A DNA stretch of 64,000 nucleotides from assembly GCA_029204225.1 (NCBI GenBank), contig CM055097.1, positions 73,545,552 to 73,609,551 on the forward strand, written 5' to 3'. Both the position numbers and the translations under genes were made by a program. Of this stretch, positions 10,471 through 25,414 are shown one piece after another (within the stretch, counting starts at the first letter, position 1; each line of letters starts with the position of its first letter). A model generated the notes under the pieces. It did no database searches and was not told the origin of the DNA. It saw only the letters and a list, made by a program, of their open reading frames with translations. This DNA is from Diphasiastrum complanatum (lineage: Eukaryota > Streptophyta > Lycopodiopsida > Lycopodiales > Lycopodiaceae).

Positions 10471-10639
10471 TTACTTACTAGCAGATCTCAAAAAATCATG
10501 AAAAAAGTATCCTTTTTGGGTGTTTTTGCTAAAATATTAAGATCATCTGATCCTTAACTCTCAAAGGCTAGTATGTAATTGTATCTGAAGCACATCCACC
10601 ACCATACAAAGGGGAGAGAGTTGTTTTTCTCATATTCTC

Positions 10640-11290
10640 AAAATCTAGGTGGGCAAGGGTTTATGAATTTTTATGAGAGAAAATACAATTTTTATGAGTT
10701 TTATTTATTATTTTTGGGAATTTTCTCTCAGATCCTAGAGAGAGAACCTTTGTTGAGCTGAGAGTAGCTTCCTCTGATATATAGATCTAGTTAAATCCAG
10801 GTGGGTGAGGGTTGGTTCCTAGGGGATGGAGAGAAAATACAATTTTTATGAGTTGTTTTACTATTTTTGACAATTTTCTTTTAGATGCTAGAGAGAGAAC
10901 CTTTGCCGAGTTGAGAGTAGCTTCTTCTAGTACAGATTTAGCTAAATCTAGGTGGACGAGGGTTGGTTCCCAAAGGATAGAGAGAAAATGCAATTTTTAT
11001 GAGCTGTTTTATTATTTTTGACAATTTTCTTTCAGATGCTAGAGTGAGAACCTTTGCCAAACTGAGAGAAGCTTTCTCTAATACAGATTTAGCTAAATCC
11101 AAGTTCCTAGAGGATGGAGAGAAAATACAATTTTTATGAGTTGTTTTATTATTTTTGGCAATTTTCTTTCAGATCCTAGAGAGAGAACCTTCCTCTAATA
11201 TAGATTTAGCTATTCCTAGGTGGACAATGGTTGGTTTCCAGGGGATGGATAGAAAATACAATTTATGAGTTTTTGGCAATTTTTTGCGAT
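10640..11290. repeat. Tandem repeat, five units of about 130-155 bp
   Basis: The block GAGAGAAAATACAATTTT recurs with start points near 10675, 10829, 10980, 11117 and 11248. Each unit also holds a GATGCTAGAGAGAGAACC-like block and an AGATTTAGCTAAATC-like block. Later units are shortened by 14-20 bases. Small ORFs here are read from the repeat and are not supported as genes. Confidence 0.85.
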
Positions 11291-11400
11291 TTTATGGCTA
11301 TTTCGGTAAAATGGTTGGAAACTAACTTTGCATGAAGTATAGTAGGTTTTGCTAGTGTCTTTTTGGGTTTTTGGCTCTTTTCTTCTCTCCTAACCTAAAT

Positions 11401-11440
11401 TGCGAGGGTAGGGTTAGGGTTGTGCGAGGGTAGGGTTAGG
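11401..11440 (+). repeat. Two 22-bp telomere-like units
   Basis: TGCGAGGGTAGGGTTAGG occurs at 11401 and again at 11423. The TAGGGTTAGGG core resembles plant telomere DNA (TTTAGGG) but is far too short to call a telomeric relic. Confidence 0.4.
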
Positions 11441-12032
11441 TCAATTTTTTTTTAATTTGAACCTACAAAACTTCAAAATGAAGAACCAAAAAAAAAATTA
11501 CAATGAAACAAAGCTTCACAAATGAGAAGTTGAAGTGCTTCTCTCTCACTTGGAAAAATCCAAAAGAAAATTTTCAAAATTCTGGCTAGTTTGACCCACC
11601 TCCACTAATTTGATCATAGCTTCCCCAATATTAATCCAAATAACAAAAACTCAGTACTTTTTAAAAGTAACAACAAGCTCTATCACCCAATAGGATTAGA
11701 TCAATTATTTAATGTGATTTGATATGTCAAATTGACAACAAAACAGGCATAAAATATTTTGAAAAAGAAAACTAACAAAACTAGAGCTAGGAATTAAGAA
11801 TTGTCATAACTCTTTGGATACTAATCCAAATTACCTACCATATGGATCAGTTCAAAGCTAAGACAATGCTATAAAATCTTATGTAGGGAAACTTGAGATT
11901 AAAACTCAAACAGAACCTGAAAAATTCAAGCAAAGTGAAAGAAAATTTCTAATCACCTATTTTGACAACCTTTGGAAAAATTGCAATAACTTTTGCATCT
12001 CTTACCCAAATTTCTTAAAAATTGGCGCAAAT

Positions 12033-12214
12033 TGTTAAAATAACTAATGTCCATATTTACACTAAAGTTAAATGGTCTAATAATAAGTGGACAATCTTGG
12101 GCCCTGAAAGGACATGTTCCCTCGGAATGTCGCCTCCTCATCGCCTTTATGTAATGGGCAATTCGCCCTTTCTCTATAATCAATTATTATTAGTTAATAA
12201 TAATGTAGTTAATG

Positions 12215-12296
<82 letters not shown>

Positions 12297-12321
12297 GCTA
12301 CATGATCTCTGAAATGTAATA
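12033..12321 (+). repeat. 5' LTR of gag-only copia element C
   Basis: Starts TGTTAAAATAACTAATG. The same sequence recurs inverted at 51607-51695 behind a polypurine tract, which fixes the LTR start. It is followed by a primer-binding site at 12322. The end of this copy contains a long TC microsatellite, and its last bases are not the usual CA, so the exact right end is uncertain. Confidence 0.75.
12219..12294. repeat. (TC)38 microsatellite
   Basis: Uninterrupted TC dinucleotides within the U5 side of the C LTR. The Arg-Glu and Leu-Ser ORFs read through it are artefacts. Confidence 0.98.
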
Positions 12322-12334
12322 TGGTATCAGAGCC
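12322..12334 (+). promoter_or_regulatory. Primer-binding site of element C
   Basis: TGGTATCAGAGCC, complementary to initiator tRNA-Met. Confidence 0.88.
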
Positions 12335-12497
12335 CTGACAATGATCTACATCCAGAGATCTCCTCCTTCTCAACCCCCATGATGTGATGTCTTTGTCTTC
12401 ACACACGTGAAACTCCATTCCACGTTCTAGCGATGGTTTGCCATCAATAGAGGCTGTCACAATGTTTACTATTTGAACTTGCAATTGTTTAGACATC

Positions 12498-12848
12498 ATG
12501 TCTACTATAGTGCATGAAACTCGTTTGATAGATAAATTTGATGGGCATAATTTTCATTTGTGGAAGTTTAAAATGCAAATGATTTTAGAGGAGAACGAAG
12601 CATTCTCAATAATTTGTCTCAGTCTTAATGATGAGCAGTTAATGCATGTGAAGTCAGTCTTGAGTGCTAAAGCTGCATGGTCCATATTGCAGAATCTGTT
12701 TGAAACAAAAATCCTTGCAAATCGTTTATACTTACGTAGAAAATTCTTCACTATTCAAATGAGTGAGGAAGAAAGCGTCATAGCACACATAAACCAAGTG
12801 TGTTCTATGTCACAGCAATTAGAAGCCATTGGTGCCAGTTTAACAGAA
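12498..12848 (+). pseudogene. Copia gag, N-terminal part (element C)
   Basis: 117 codons from an ATG 163 bases past the primer site. It shows the gag pattern of a Trp-Lys motif near residue 23 (L-W-K-F-K-M), an S-L-N-D-E-Q-L block and an L-Y-L-R-R-K-F block. About 30 residues usual after residue 34 are missing. Homology stops exactly after the Thr-Glu at 12843-12848, where minus-strand gypsy sequence begins. The missing continuation is on the minus strand at 52386, in the same frame. This gene therefore looks cut by the inversion breakpoint. Confidence 0.8.
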
Positions 12849-14813
12849 ATCTCTCACACAAGTTAGCATTCATAACATTTACTACAGCTCCAGCATCGAC
12901 TACACCATCAGCAATCAACAGCCCATCAACAATAGCATCAACTTTGGGATAACTGTTTTCTAATCCATTGCTTGATACTTGATCTACTTCAACCACAATA
13001 GGCTTATGCCCATCAAGCCATCAAATTCTTGACACCTCCCTAAGCTCTCGCTTTACTGTTGGGGATTTTTGCAACAACTAGAGTAAGTTGATATCTACTC
13101 TGGTCTTATGCGATTGGTCCACTAACTTGAATGGTTCATAAGACTCTAATGTTGCTCTCCTTCTCCAGCTCTTTTTTTAGACCTAATCGGGACATCCAGA
13201 CGCTTCTTAGTGGTCTTCGCCGGATCATTAATAACATCTTTCAAAACTTGGTTCTCTATCACGGGCTCATCAGCTACAGCTGGTAATCTATCATCGGAAA
13301 CATGCTTTCCTTTATTCAGAGTAGCTGCCTTTTGTGCTCTAGTCATTACTAAACATTCAAGTTGTGCCTCTTCAGGTACAATGTCAATTAGGTATGTAGG
13401 TCGTCCCTCATCGGAGTCACCATGCTGTAAAATTCGAATTGGTTCAATAGAGTCCTTCGAAGGTCCAGCAACTCTATGGTTTTCAGGGCCAGGTTGATTG
13501 GCTTGTTCATTTGAAGCCTTGACTTTCATGTAGCAACGGTCATCAGTATTCGTCTCTCACCGATCAAATTTTGTTGCCTCTTGAGGAAACTGACATCAAG
13601 GGCTAGGGACTTTATATTTTCGGACATTACATCCATGTAATTCTTTATCATATCGTAAGGATTTGACAAAGATGATTCATATCCCCCCATCACATTTTGG
13701 TCAGGTACTGCAGCAGCAACTTTACCTACACTTGTGCTTTGGATCAAATTCTTTGATTGGTAATAGACAGCTGAGGCAACTCTACATTTATAACAAAAGG
13801 AGAATGTGATACAGTTGGTTGAGTTGCAGCAGCATAAGGTACAGCTTGAGAATAACCATTTGTCCTTCCAGGGCCTAGTTGTTGTCCACCCCATGAATAG
13901 GACCTTGAGGCATTGGCTATTGCCACCACCTCTTGGGTTGATATCATAGAATTTTCAATTTCTAGCACCCTAGTGATTGCTTCTTCAATAGTTTTTGGAG
14001 CTGATTTTCTCACATCTACTTGAATAGCGTACTTCAATCCTTTTAAGTAAAGTGACATAATCCAGTCTTTAGGAGGGGCCTTGGTTCCAAATTGTCTCAC
14101 CAGTTCCTTAGTCCTCCAATTGTTTAGAGACACTGTCTCCCACTCTTCTTGTCTACAACCCATAAGAGCATAGATCAGATGGTCTATGGATTTCGGTACT
14201 TGAAATTCTCCTAGGAATTTAGTAATAAAGACACCCATACTTAGTATGGAGTATGGTTCCAAACGGTAATACCAATCACTAGCTCTCCCAAACAATGTCC
14301 CACTGAATAACAACATTTGGTGATCTCCATCTGTTATCCTATTAATCCAATAGGACCGGTAAAAGTCATTTACATGTTTCTTGAGAACTTCCTGAGAGGT
14401 AATCCAATAAAAAGACATAGCTTGGGTTAACGATTCAAGTTTGGTCACATTCGGACCAATGAGTATGGCGTGAGCACTCTTACAACTTGGTTTGCCATTT
14501 GGTTTGGATTAAAATTCTTCTCACTACCTTCGGGAAAATCTTTCTTGGAATTAGGACCAAATTCTAATAGTCTTGGCTGATAAATCAGGAAGTTCTTCCA
14601 AAGGTAATTCTACCCGGTATTTTCAGGGTCTTTAAATGTACTACTTATGTCTGCCAACTTTGGTTCTAGGGGAAGGGATATAGAAGTTTGTCCTAATTTC
14701 TCAAGGATAGTACAACTTCTTGTGCGATATGTGATGCCCTCACCAAGACCAGGGATTTTCTGTATCTCAATCAGTGACTTTAAGTATGAACTGAGTGAAT
14801 CTTCTTCAAACAT
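12849..14813 (-). pseudogene. Ty3/gypsy gag and protease start
   Basis: Read on the minus strand. An N-terminal part (14813-14450) leads into a gag domain at 14448-13744 with the pattern F-S-G-T-L-F-G-R-A-S-D-W-Y and a later E-W-E-T-V-S-L-N-N-W-R-T-K-E. Then come a linker (13894-13146, frame changes near 13530 and 13750) and the protease core with V-V-D-A-G-A-V-V-N-V-M at about 12875-12910, where D-A-G replaces the usual D-S-G. Several stops and frameshifts make it non-functional. The coding sequence stops at 12849 against copia gag. Its continuation (end of protease and RT) is found on the plus strand from 52387 in matching frame. Confidence 0.8.
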
Positions 14814-15034
14814 CCAACAATAGGATCTGGGAACTGATCATTCACTTGACACCTCACTGTACCTCCAAGTACAATAGAACCAGAAATCAAAAGGAACTCA
14901 TGCTCCTCCCGGCAGATGCACCAATGATGAGATATAAAATGACCCCTAAACAAGTTATCGATGCGAAGAAAATGGCGAAGGAGTCAGTCAATATCCCGAT
15001 TACGATTCAAGCTAGCATAAATTCTTGAGACTGA

Positions 15035-15240
15035 TCGATCATATATAGAGACCAAGCCAATCAATCGTTCGAAGGCTTTCTAATCCTCTTCAGTCCAAGT
15101 AAAAGGTTCGCTCTTTTTCAAGAGTCTCACTAATGGAGAGATGAGGGAAGAGTTGTTACTCAAAAACTTCCTATAATAGCCCACTCTCCCTAGGAAATAT
15201 CGCAGCTCTTTCAAGGCAGTGGGTAGCATCACCTCCGCTC
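15035..15240 (-). pseudogene. Ty3/gypsy RT-RNase H fragment
   Basis: Minus-strand translation gives L-K-E-L-R-Y-F-L-G-R-V-G-Y-Y-R-K-F and then F-T-W-T-E-E-D, the standard end of gypsy RT leading into RNase H. One in-frame stop follows. It lies upstream of the gag remnant in the same orientation, so it belongs to a different or rearranged element. Sequence 14814-15034 is unassigned. Confidence 0.7.
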
Positions 15241-15343
15241 AGTCAAGGTCATATGGGCTAGGCAATGGCCACTAGGGTTTCCTAGAATCAATCAGCTTAT
15301 ACCTTGCTTATTAGTAAAATTTCTTAATAAGAGAAACAAGTGT

Positions 15344-18267
15344 TTACAGCACTATTTTACTTGGCCTCACAAGAATAAAGTCATTCTTCTTTATGTCAAT
15401 CTTAGGGTTGAATGCTTCCCTTGGTTTATTAAGAGCTGGACCACAATAATGCCCATCATGCGCTTCCAGTCTCATCATATCTCTATCATCATTGTGAACA
15501 TGATTTTCTTCTTCCATGAAGATTGAACTTGTAGGCCAAAATTCCTTGCAAACAATAGGCTCTTGCATGGTCGATGTTTTTATAAAATTAATCATGTTCT
15601 CCCAATACTCAATGACTGGTTGAATCCACTTTGTATATGATGATTCTTGACCTCGTGCATCCACCCCTATTTTCCAAAAAGAGACATAACTTTTTAAACC
15701 TTCTAAGATTTGCTTATTATCTTTGATGTATTCAAAGACCGGAACAATTTTTGGTTGTCCCTGAGGATGCTTTGGCTTATTTTGAGAATCACGCTCCCAA
15801 AGTTCAATACCTTCTTGTGGTAGCCATTCAATTGCCTTAGGGTGCATTTTGTATTGCATCAATGGTACACCATCTTGCATGTAAAAACAAAATTGTAATG
15901 GTTTGGAGTGTCCAACCAATCTTTGGTTCTTATCGCATAAACAACCACCTACATAATCTTTGAAGTTTGGAACCTCTTTAACTAGGAATGGAGCGGGATT
16001 TGCACTTGTACACTCATTGAAGCATCACATTAGATGAGGAAATGTGAATACACATTTTCTCCCAAGATTTTCTGAGAAGCGACTAAACAATGCATCAATA
16101 TCCTCATGTGTATGCCCCACCATGAGAAACCCTAATTGAACCATCTCAAAGACTCCTCTAGCGACAATCTATTATTATTTTCAGATCCACAATTGTCTAA
16201 TTGTAGTAGCAACACAGAAGGCAAGCATTTGAAACCTGCAGATCCCATTGAATTATCTTGTGCACATTGAACATATTCACTTTGCAACTGAGTAGGCATT
16301 GTTGAGCCCATGGCTTGGTTGCATCCAACATTCTCACCTGGCAGATGACCAAATGTTGTTGAAGCCACATTTTTGCTATGCTCAACGGTTTCACATTGCA
16401 CTTGTGTATACTTATTATCTTTGTTTTTTATCTCCATATGGAAGTTAAAGCTGTAAACAGATTTCTTGATGATGATGTTTTCTCTGCAAGCAACAAGTCT
16501 CCATACACATGCTTGTCTTTTCTCTCCAAATTTCGTAAACACATTGCTAGAGACCCACTATAAAATTGGGATCCCCTGGCGAAAGACCCATTGAAAAGTG
16601 TCCATATCCATTTTGACCATGTCCATGTGTTATCATTCTTGTCAATGATATCGGTAATTGCATCGCATGGCCCAATGATTTTGGTATAGGCTGCAATCGT
16701 GGTATTGATGTCTTTTGTTGATCCATCTTATCATGAATAATGCACAAATACTTATTTGGATGTAGTTCTGAGTACAATCTCCAACCATAATAAACATTCC
16801 TACAACTCATTTGTTGAAGCATGTGCATTCTTCTTTTCATGAGATATTTTGCATGCTCCACTCAATTTCTAGTACATTCTAGCTGCAATTTAATTGATGT
16901 GCAAATATCACACTTTGAAAATGTGCTTGTCTTTGAAAGACTAACAGTTTTGAATGTTGTATGCCATAGTCTATGAAATGTAGACTTTGACATTCTCTTA
17001 TATCCCAATTCATTCAAAGTAATATTAACCTCATGCAAAATATCGATTTTCTTATACATTGTCGGGAGAACAAGTTGTGGCTCTCATGCTCCATCAAAAA
17101 ATGATGTGCGGCTTTTATGTGGCATTCTTTCTGCATTGTTGTCAGTAAATTCTTGTATTATTGCCTTTCCCATTTCGACGTGATCCCATGCTTTTCTAAT
17201 GATGCCTTTATTTCCATGCATTGCTTTTGTTGTCCCTTCCATGTATTGTTGCTTGTATCTATAAAAAGTAGTCTTTGGAATGCCATGTATAGTGTACCAA
17301 GCAATGCAACAAATATCTTTTCCATCAAAAGTTAACTTTAGCTGCTTTTCTTTCTCTTCATCACGCCAAGCCATAGTCAAGTTATCATAGACACGTGTCA
17401 CGCGTTGACTATGACTTTGTCCCCAATGTTCTACTCTGAGTTGCATAATCTTCTCTCGATCTGCCATTTGACAACATTTTTTCTCACAACAATCAATGGT
17501 GGCCACATGTTGAACAACCTCTTGTGCACATTTATTGGAGTGGCAAACATGAAATTTGTCTTGAGGCTTCCTTATTATCATTTTATACTTCCTTTTACTA
17601 GCCACACATTGATTTAGGATATCCTCCATATGGTGTCCACCATCATAGTCGTTGTTGTTTTCCTCTTGAGCTTCACATTGAATGCAATCATTGTCATCAA
17701 CATGAACATTTCTTTCAATGTTTTTCAATGGAGTGCCATCTTCAAAAGTGGTTGTTTCGTTGGCCAACTAGTCAAATTCACATTTGCAAGATTTGAGTTG
17801 CTAATGCTAGATGAAAAATTGGTATGCCCAATAATAAATTCTACAACCACCCCTAAGTTCCCATCCCCAAGCTCCTTGAAGTTGATAGGCTCATAGGGAT
17901 AAACTAACAAAACCAAGCCCATACCCAATTTATCACCTTGTGCTGACCATATTATAACTCTCTTCCCGATTAAATCTTCTCTCATGCTACCATGGTCTAC
18001 CTGTGGCATATCCTCATGCAGATTTTGAACACCTTGATAAGGTTCTTCAACAAGCCTCTTCACCATTGTTTTTTTCCATATAACGATACTGCCAACTGCC
18101 TCTCCCATTGTTGATGCACCCATAGAAGGAAATGGAAGATGAAGATCATCTGTGTAGCTTTCTGATACACTAATGGACAAACATTTTGTCCCTACTAGAG
18201 CTCCGTGACATAGCATACACATTTTTGTTATGAAATATGCCAAAGAAAGTTGCAAACAACATGCCAA
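15344..18267 (-). pseudogene. Remnant of a transposase-like gene with V-G-H-T-H-E-D-I-D motif
   Basis: Read 18267 to 15344. The N-terminal part (18267-17768) has two blocks resembling the small domain of plant En/Spm-type Tnp1 proteins (M-G-E-A-V-G-S-I-V-I-W and I-G-K-R-V-I-I-W-S-A). A middle part (17767-16862) ends in a Cys pair (F-S-K-C-D-I-C). The core then shows D-K-M-D-Q-Q-K-T (about 16711-16735), L-T-R-M-I-T-H-G, L-Q-L-D-N-C-G-S-E-N (about 16170-16205) and V-G-H-T-H-E-D-I-D-A-L-F-S (about 16085-16122). From memory these motifs occur together in a widespread family of uncharacterised eukaryotic proteins of probable mobile-element origin; I cannot name the superfamily. Stops at about 17084, 16862, 16547 and 16132, plus frameshifts near 16545 and 16130, show it is dead. 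The C-terminal 192 codons (15919-15344) are still open. Confidence 0.65.
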
Positions 18268-22576
<4,309 letters not shown>

Positions 22577-22636
22577 GATCAAGCAAGGAAAGAAGAGGAG
22601 TGGATCCAAGCAATGGATCTTGAGTATCAAGCTCAG
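22577..22636 (+). pseudogene. Start of copia RT region, 20 codons (D1)
   Basis: Codes for Q-A-R-K-E-E-E-W-I-Q-A-M-D-L-E-Y-Q, matching the conserved K-E-E-W-I-Q-A-M-D block at the beginning of the RT domain in A (about residue 809). Homology stops abruptly after Ala-Gln. Confidence 0.8.
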
Positions 22637-23526
22637 AGGAACATCTTTTGGAGGATCTTCTTGTGTACATGGAGCTATGCAAGTGGATGGATTTTATCTT
22701 GCTATAAAATCAAGTATTGGATCTAGAAAACAAAGTTTGTTCAATGACTTTGATGGTCAAGTTGAAGATCGAGAGATTGATCTCAAAGGACTTCAACTAG
22801 TCAAAGAGAGAGGAAGTTGGCAATTTGGAGCTAGTCAAGAGCATCAAAGGAGAGGTAATTTGCAAAGGTGTTATGGATCTGTTTTCACAGCATATTGAAG
22901 ACTCGTCAAAGGAGCAGCAAGGAAGTGTTGTTCAGGTTTACTTTACTTGTTCTATCTCATGTTTGAGCAATTTCATGTGAATGTGTGCAAATTGTCAAGA
23001 TATGGTAAAACTAGCTACATTGGTGAGCATTGTTGTGATGTTGGACTTGTACTAGCATTCTTGGCTGATTTTGCTGATGGAAATGAAGCTATTGGAGGTT
23101 CATTATTTCACTCATTCATGGTCAAGTCATCAAGGCTTGATGGCATCTTATGGCAAGATGGAGATGGAGGCTCATTCATGGAGTATCATGGTGGATACAA
23201 GGCAACAAAGGACAAAGAAGGAGGAGACATGCAAGCAAATGTTGATTACTCACATTTATTGTTGTTTGATGTATTTGTTTAGAGATTTCGGAGTAGAAGT
23301 ATGGTGAAATCATTTCATTTACATTCTATTGGATTCTTCATGTACTAGTCACATTTTGACATGTAAAATTGATGTAAGAAATAGTGAAGCATCCCAAGTG
23401 GACACTATTCTCTATATCAATTATGGTTGTTTCTATTTTGAGCATTACATGATCATTGAAAGGAGATCTATTCTTAGGAAGAAGATCGTTCTTATGATGG
23501 ATCAAAGTTCTATTGTCAAAAACTAT
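22637..23526 (+). other. Foreign insert replacing RT/RNase H in D1
   Basis: Not recognisable as retrotransposon sequence. A frame at about 22812-22926 reads L-E-L-V-K-S-I-K-G and M-D-L-F-S-Q-H-I-E and ends at CAG|GTTTACTT, which looks like an exon end with a 5' splice site. Downstream frames contain A-D-G-N-E-A-I-G-G-S and W-Q-D-G-D-G-G-S-F-M. D2 holds the same blocks. It may be a captured host gene segment; I do not recognise the gene. Confidence 0.55.
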
Positions 23527-23733
23527 GCAAGGAGCAAGCATATTGAGATGCAATATCATTTTGTGAGGGAGCAAGTCATTGCAAAGGAGGTGGAGCTTCA
23601 ACATGTGTCTTCAAGGAAATGTGTAGCTGATATCTTCACCAAAGCATTGGGAAAAGACTTGTTCATGAAGCATAGGACTTCACTTGGAGTGTTATCAAAA
23701 TCTATGCTAAAACTAGTTGAAGAGGGAGTGTGA
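23527..23733 (+). pseudogene. RNase H C-terminal tail (D1)
   Basis: A-R-S-K-H-I-E through D-I-F-T-K-A-L-G-K-D-L to K-L-V-E-E-G-V and stop, closely matching the last 68 residues of A. The catalytic RNase H residues are absent. The stop overlaps the LTR start exactly as in A and B. Confidence 0.88.
23719..23728 (+). promoter_or_regulatory. Polypurine tract of D1
   Basis: GAAGAGGGAG, the same as in A and B, directly before the LTR. Confidence 0.9.
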
Positions 23734-24378
23734 AAGATTCAACTAATTTCATCACATTTTGCTATATTTTCATATTTGGCATAGTGAGGCCAAAACTTGT
23801 TTTAAACTTAGAGGTTGACTTTTCAAAGTTCATTAGTATAAATTCCATTTGAATAAACAGTTTTTGAAAGTGTGGGAAAGTTAGAATGCGAGTTAGAGTA
23901 GATTCAAATTTGAATAGTTGAGTACATTGAATCTAGACCCAAAATTAGTAGGGTTAGCATTTTGGAGGGAAAACCAAGTGTCCAAATAGGGTTTGGACCT
24001 GTTATAAAAGGATGTAGCTCGTGGAGAGAGTGATCTTATCTCTTCTCTATCTCATTTCATGCTTATACATGGTTCTCTTGGGTTCTACTATCCATTGGTG
24101 CACTATCTTGGTGATTGCTTGCAATTCTATGTGTAGAATGATCTATATTTGTTATTTTTGGATCCACACATGTGAAATACAGTATCTTGCTGATTTTGTA
24201 TGGATAGCAACAGTACATAATCATTTCATTCAATTGCGATCAAGTTCTATTGGTGTTTGCATCTCAGTTTGTGTGTAGATGCTGATTTTTCTACATTGGT
24301 GAGATTGGTAGTGTATTTCTCTTTCTAACCAAAGGTCATTCAAGTAGATTGGATCTTAAGGATCTGAAATCTTTCACA
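23729..24378 (+). repeat. 3' LTR of D1 (650 bp)
   Basis: TGTGAAAGATTC … ATCTTTCACA. TATA box TATAAAAG at 24003-24010. A CACATGTG palindrome is at 24167-24174; the paralogous solo LTR has CACACGTGTG at the same place. Same length as the solo copy at 27297-27946. Confidence 0.93.
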
Positions 24379-24634
24379 AGCTCTAAAATTTGGATACTGA
24401 GAAAGCATTTACCAGTAGAGATGTCATTTTTGTGGAAGACTAGTTCATCGACCACAAGGGAAAAGTTGTTGCCAAATCCGACCCAGGGATCGAGCACCCA
24501 AATTCCGATCCAAGATTCAACTGCAAAAAAGCTACTTCGACTCTGACAAAGAGACAGACCCTCAACAAGTCAAACCACATCAAAGGAACAAAGTTCAGTT
24601 CAAAAGATCGAACCGATCCACACAGTCTCCATCT
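24379..24634 (+). pseudogene. Copia element M, integrase end and linker (part 1)
   Basis: Near its start it reads F-T-S-R-D-V-I-F-V-E-D, the conserved block after the integrase core (compare F-T-S-R-D-V-I-F-D-E in A), then a linker and a stop. It is cut at 24634 by element E. The next part of the same element resumes at 40346, where the RT domain starts. Confidence 0.7.
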
Positions 24635-25052
24635 TGTGAAAGTATTGTACTTTAGGACCATAAATGGATCTACAAAAGATCCACAAGAGTGATTGGATGC
24701 TTGCTTAACAATCTATCAAAAAATTAGACACAAAAAAGTTGATCTAGATTTGCAATTTGACAAACAACAAGCATTAACAATCAAAAGCATTGATCAACAT
24801 TGAAATCCAATCCCACACATTTGTACTACAGCCTGTGGTATGGCCTTCAACCTGAGAAACAAGTAGAAATTGATTTGGTTTCATTTGGATCACAAAAACT
24901 CAATGTACATAATGAACTGCTTGAGATTGCCAATGAGCTCCAAATTTTTTTTTTTTTTTTTTTGGTGTGGAACCAAAGTATACACAATATTTACAATGTT
25001 CTACATGGTCTTTGATCAAGCTAGATTTGCCAATTTTTGGCAATTCTTCACA
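24635..25052 (-). repeat. 3' LTR of E1 (418 bp)
   Basis: Minus-strand TGTGAAGAATTGCC … TACTTTCACA. Carries a run of 19 T (24945-24963; A on the element's strand) in place of about 270 bp present in the LTRs of E2, including that LTR's TATA box. The palindrome position has decayed to CACACATTTG. Confidence 0.88.
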
Positions 25053-25414
25053 CTCCTCAAATTTAGCTTGATCTATTTACAACTCTCTTATTAGATGAAC
25101 GAAAGCTTTTAGAAGTGTCTAAAAAGTCCAACTACAAACAAGTAACTTTTGAGACTCCAATAGAGAATGATGTCCACGAAGGATCTTTCACCACCTCTTA
25201 AAGGATGCCTTACATGATGTTCCATAAATGTGTCATGTAGCACACTTCAAAAACTATACATCATGCCAAGCCATGGATTCCAAGGCATTTTGTGCACTTG
25301 AAGATACATCAATTAAACTATTAAATGCATACACAGTGTTGCCAAAGACTGTTTGCCTTGCTTGATCCATATGATTGAGCCTGTATGGCTCCATATTGAT
25401 ACTCAAGATTCTTC
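25053..25414 (-). other. E1 region between ORF and 3' LTR
   Basis: Contains a scrap of the RT end (G-G-E-R-S-F-V-D-I-I-L-Y-W-S-L, compare E-R-S-F-E-D-I-T-L-Y-R-K in A) and the polypurine tract, CTCCTC at 25053-25058 on the plus strand. The same layout occurs in E2, so loss of RT is ancestral. Confidence 0.7.

Larger units (their letters stand above)
10471..12032. other. Non-coding stretch between B and C
   Basis: No recognisable coding sequence. Holds the tandem array at 10640-11290, two short GGGTTAGGG-containing units at 11401-11440, and otherwise AT-rich sequence. Confidence 0.6.
22577..24378 (+). mobile_element. Non-autonomous copia derivative D1, 5'-truncated
   Basis: From left to right: a 20-codon scrap of the start of the RT region, about 0.9 kb of sequence that is not retrotransposon-like, the C-terminal tail of RNase H, polypurine tract and a full 650-bp 3' LTR. 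The foreign block recurs inverted at 62772-63402 in D2, so the chimera existed before it spread. Right flank is AGCTC (24379-24383), inside the coding region of element M. Confidence 0.8.

Noticed and set aside
11401-11440. Interstitial telomere
   Set aside because: Only two imperfect units with GGGTTAGGG; far too short.
12209-12499. ORFs of Arg-Glu or Leu-Ser repeats on both strands (also 20925-21242)
   Set aside because: They are translations of TC/AC microsatellites.
13210-13497. 95-codon plus-strand ORF
   Set aside because: Antisense shadow of the gypsy gag linker.
14795-15028. 77-codon plus-strand ORF ending in I-T-I-Q-A-S-I-N-S
   Set aside because: Looks protein-like in part, but I recognise no family and it lies between gypsy scraps on the other strand; not enough to call a gene.
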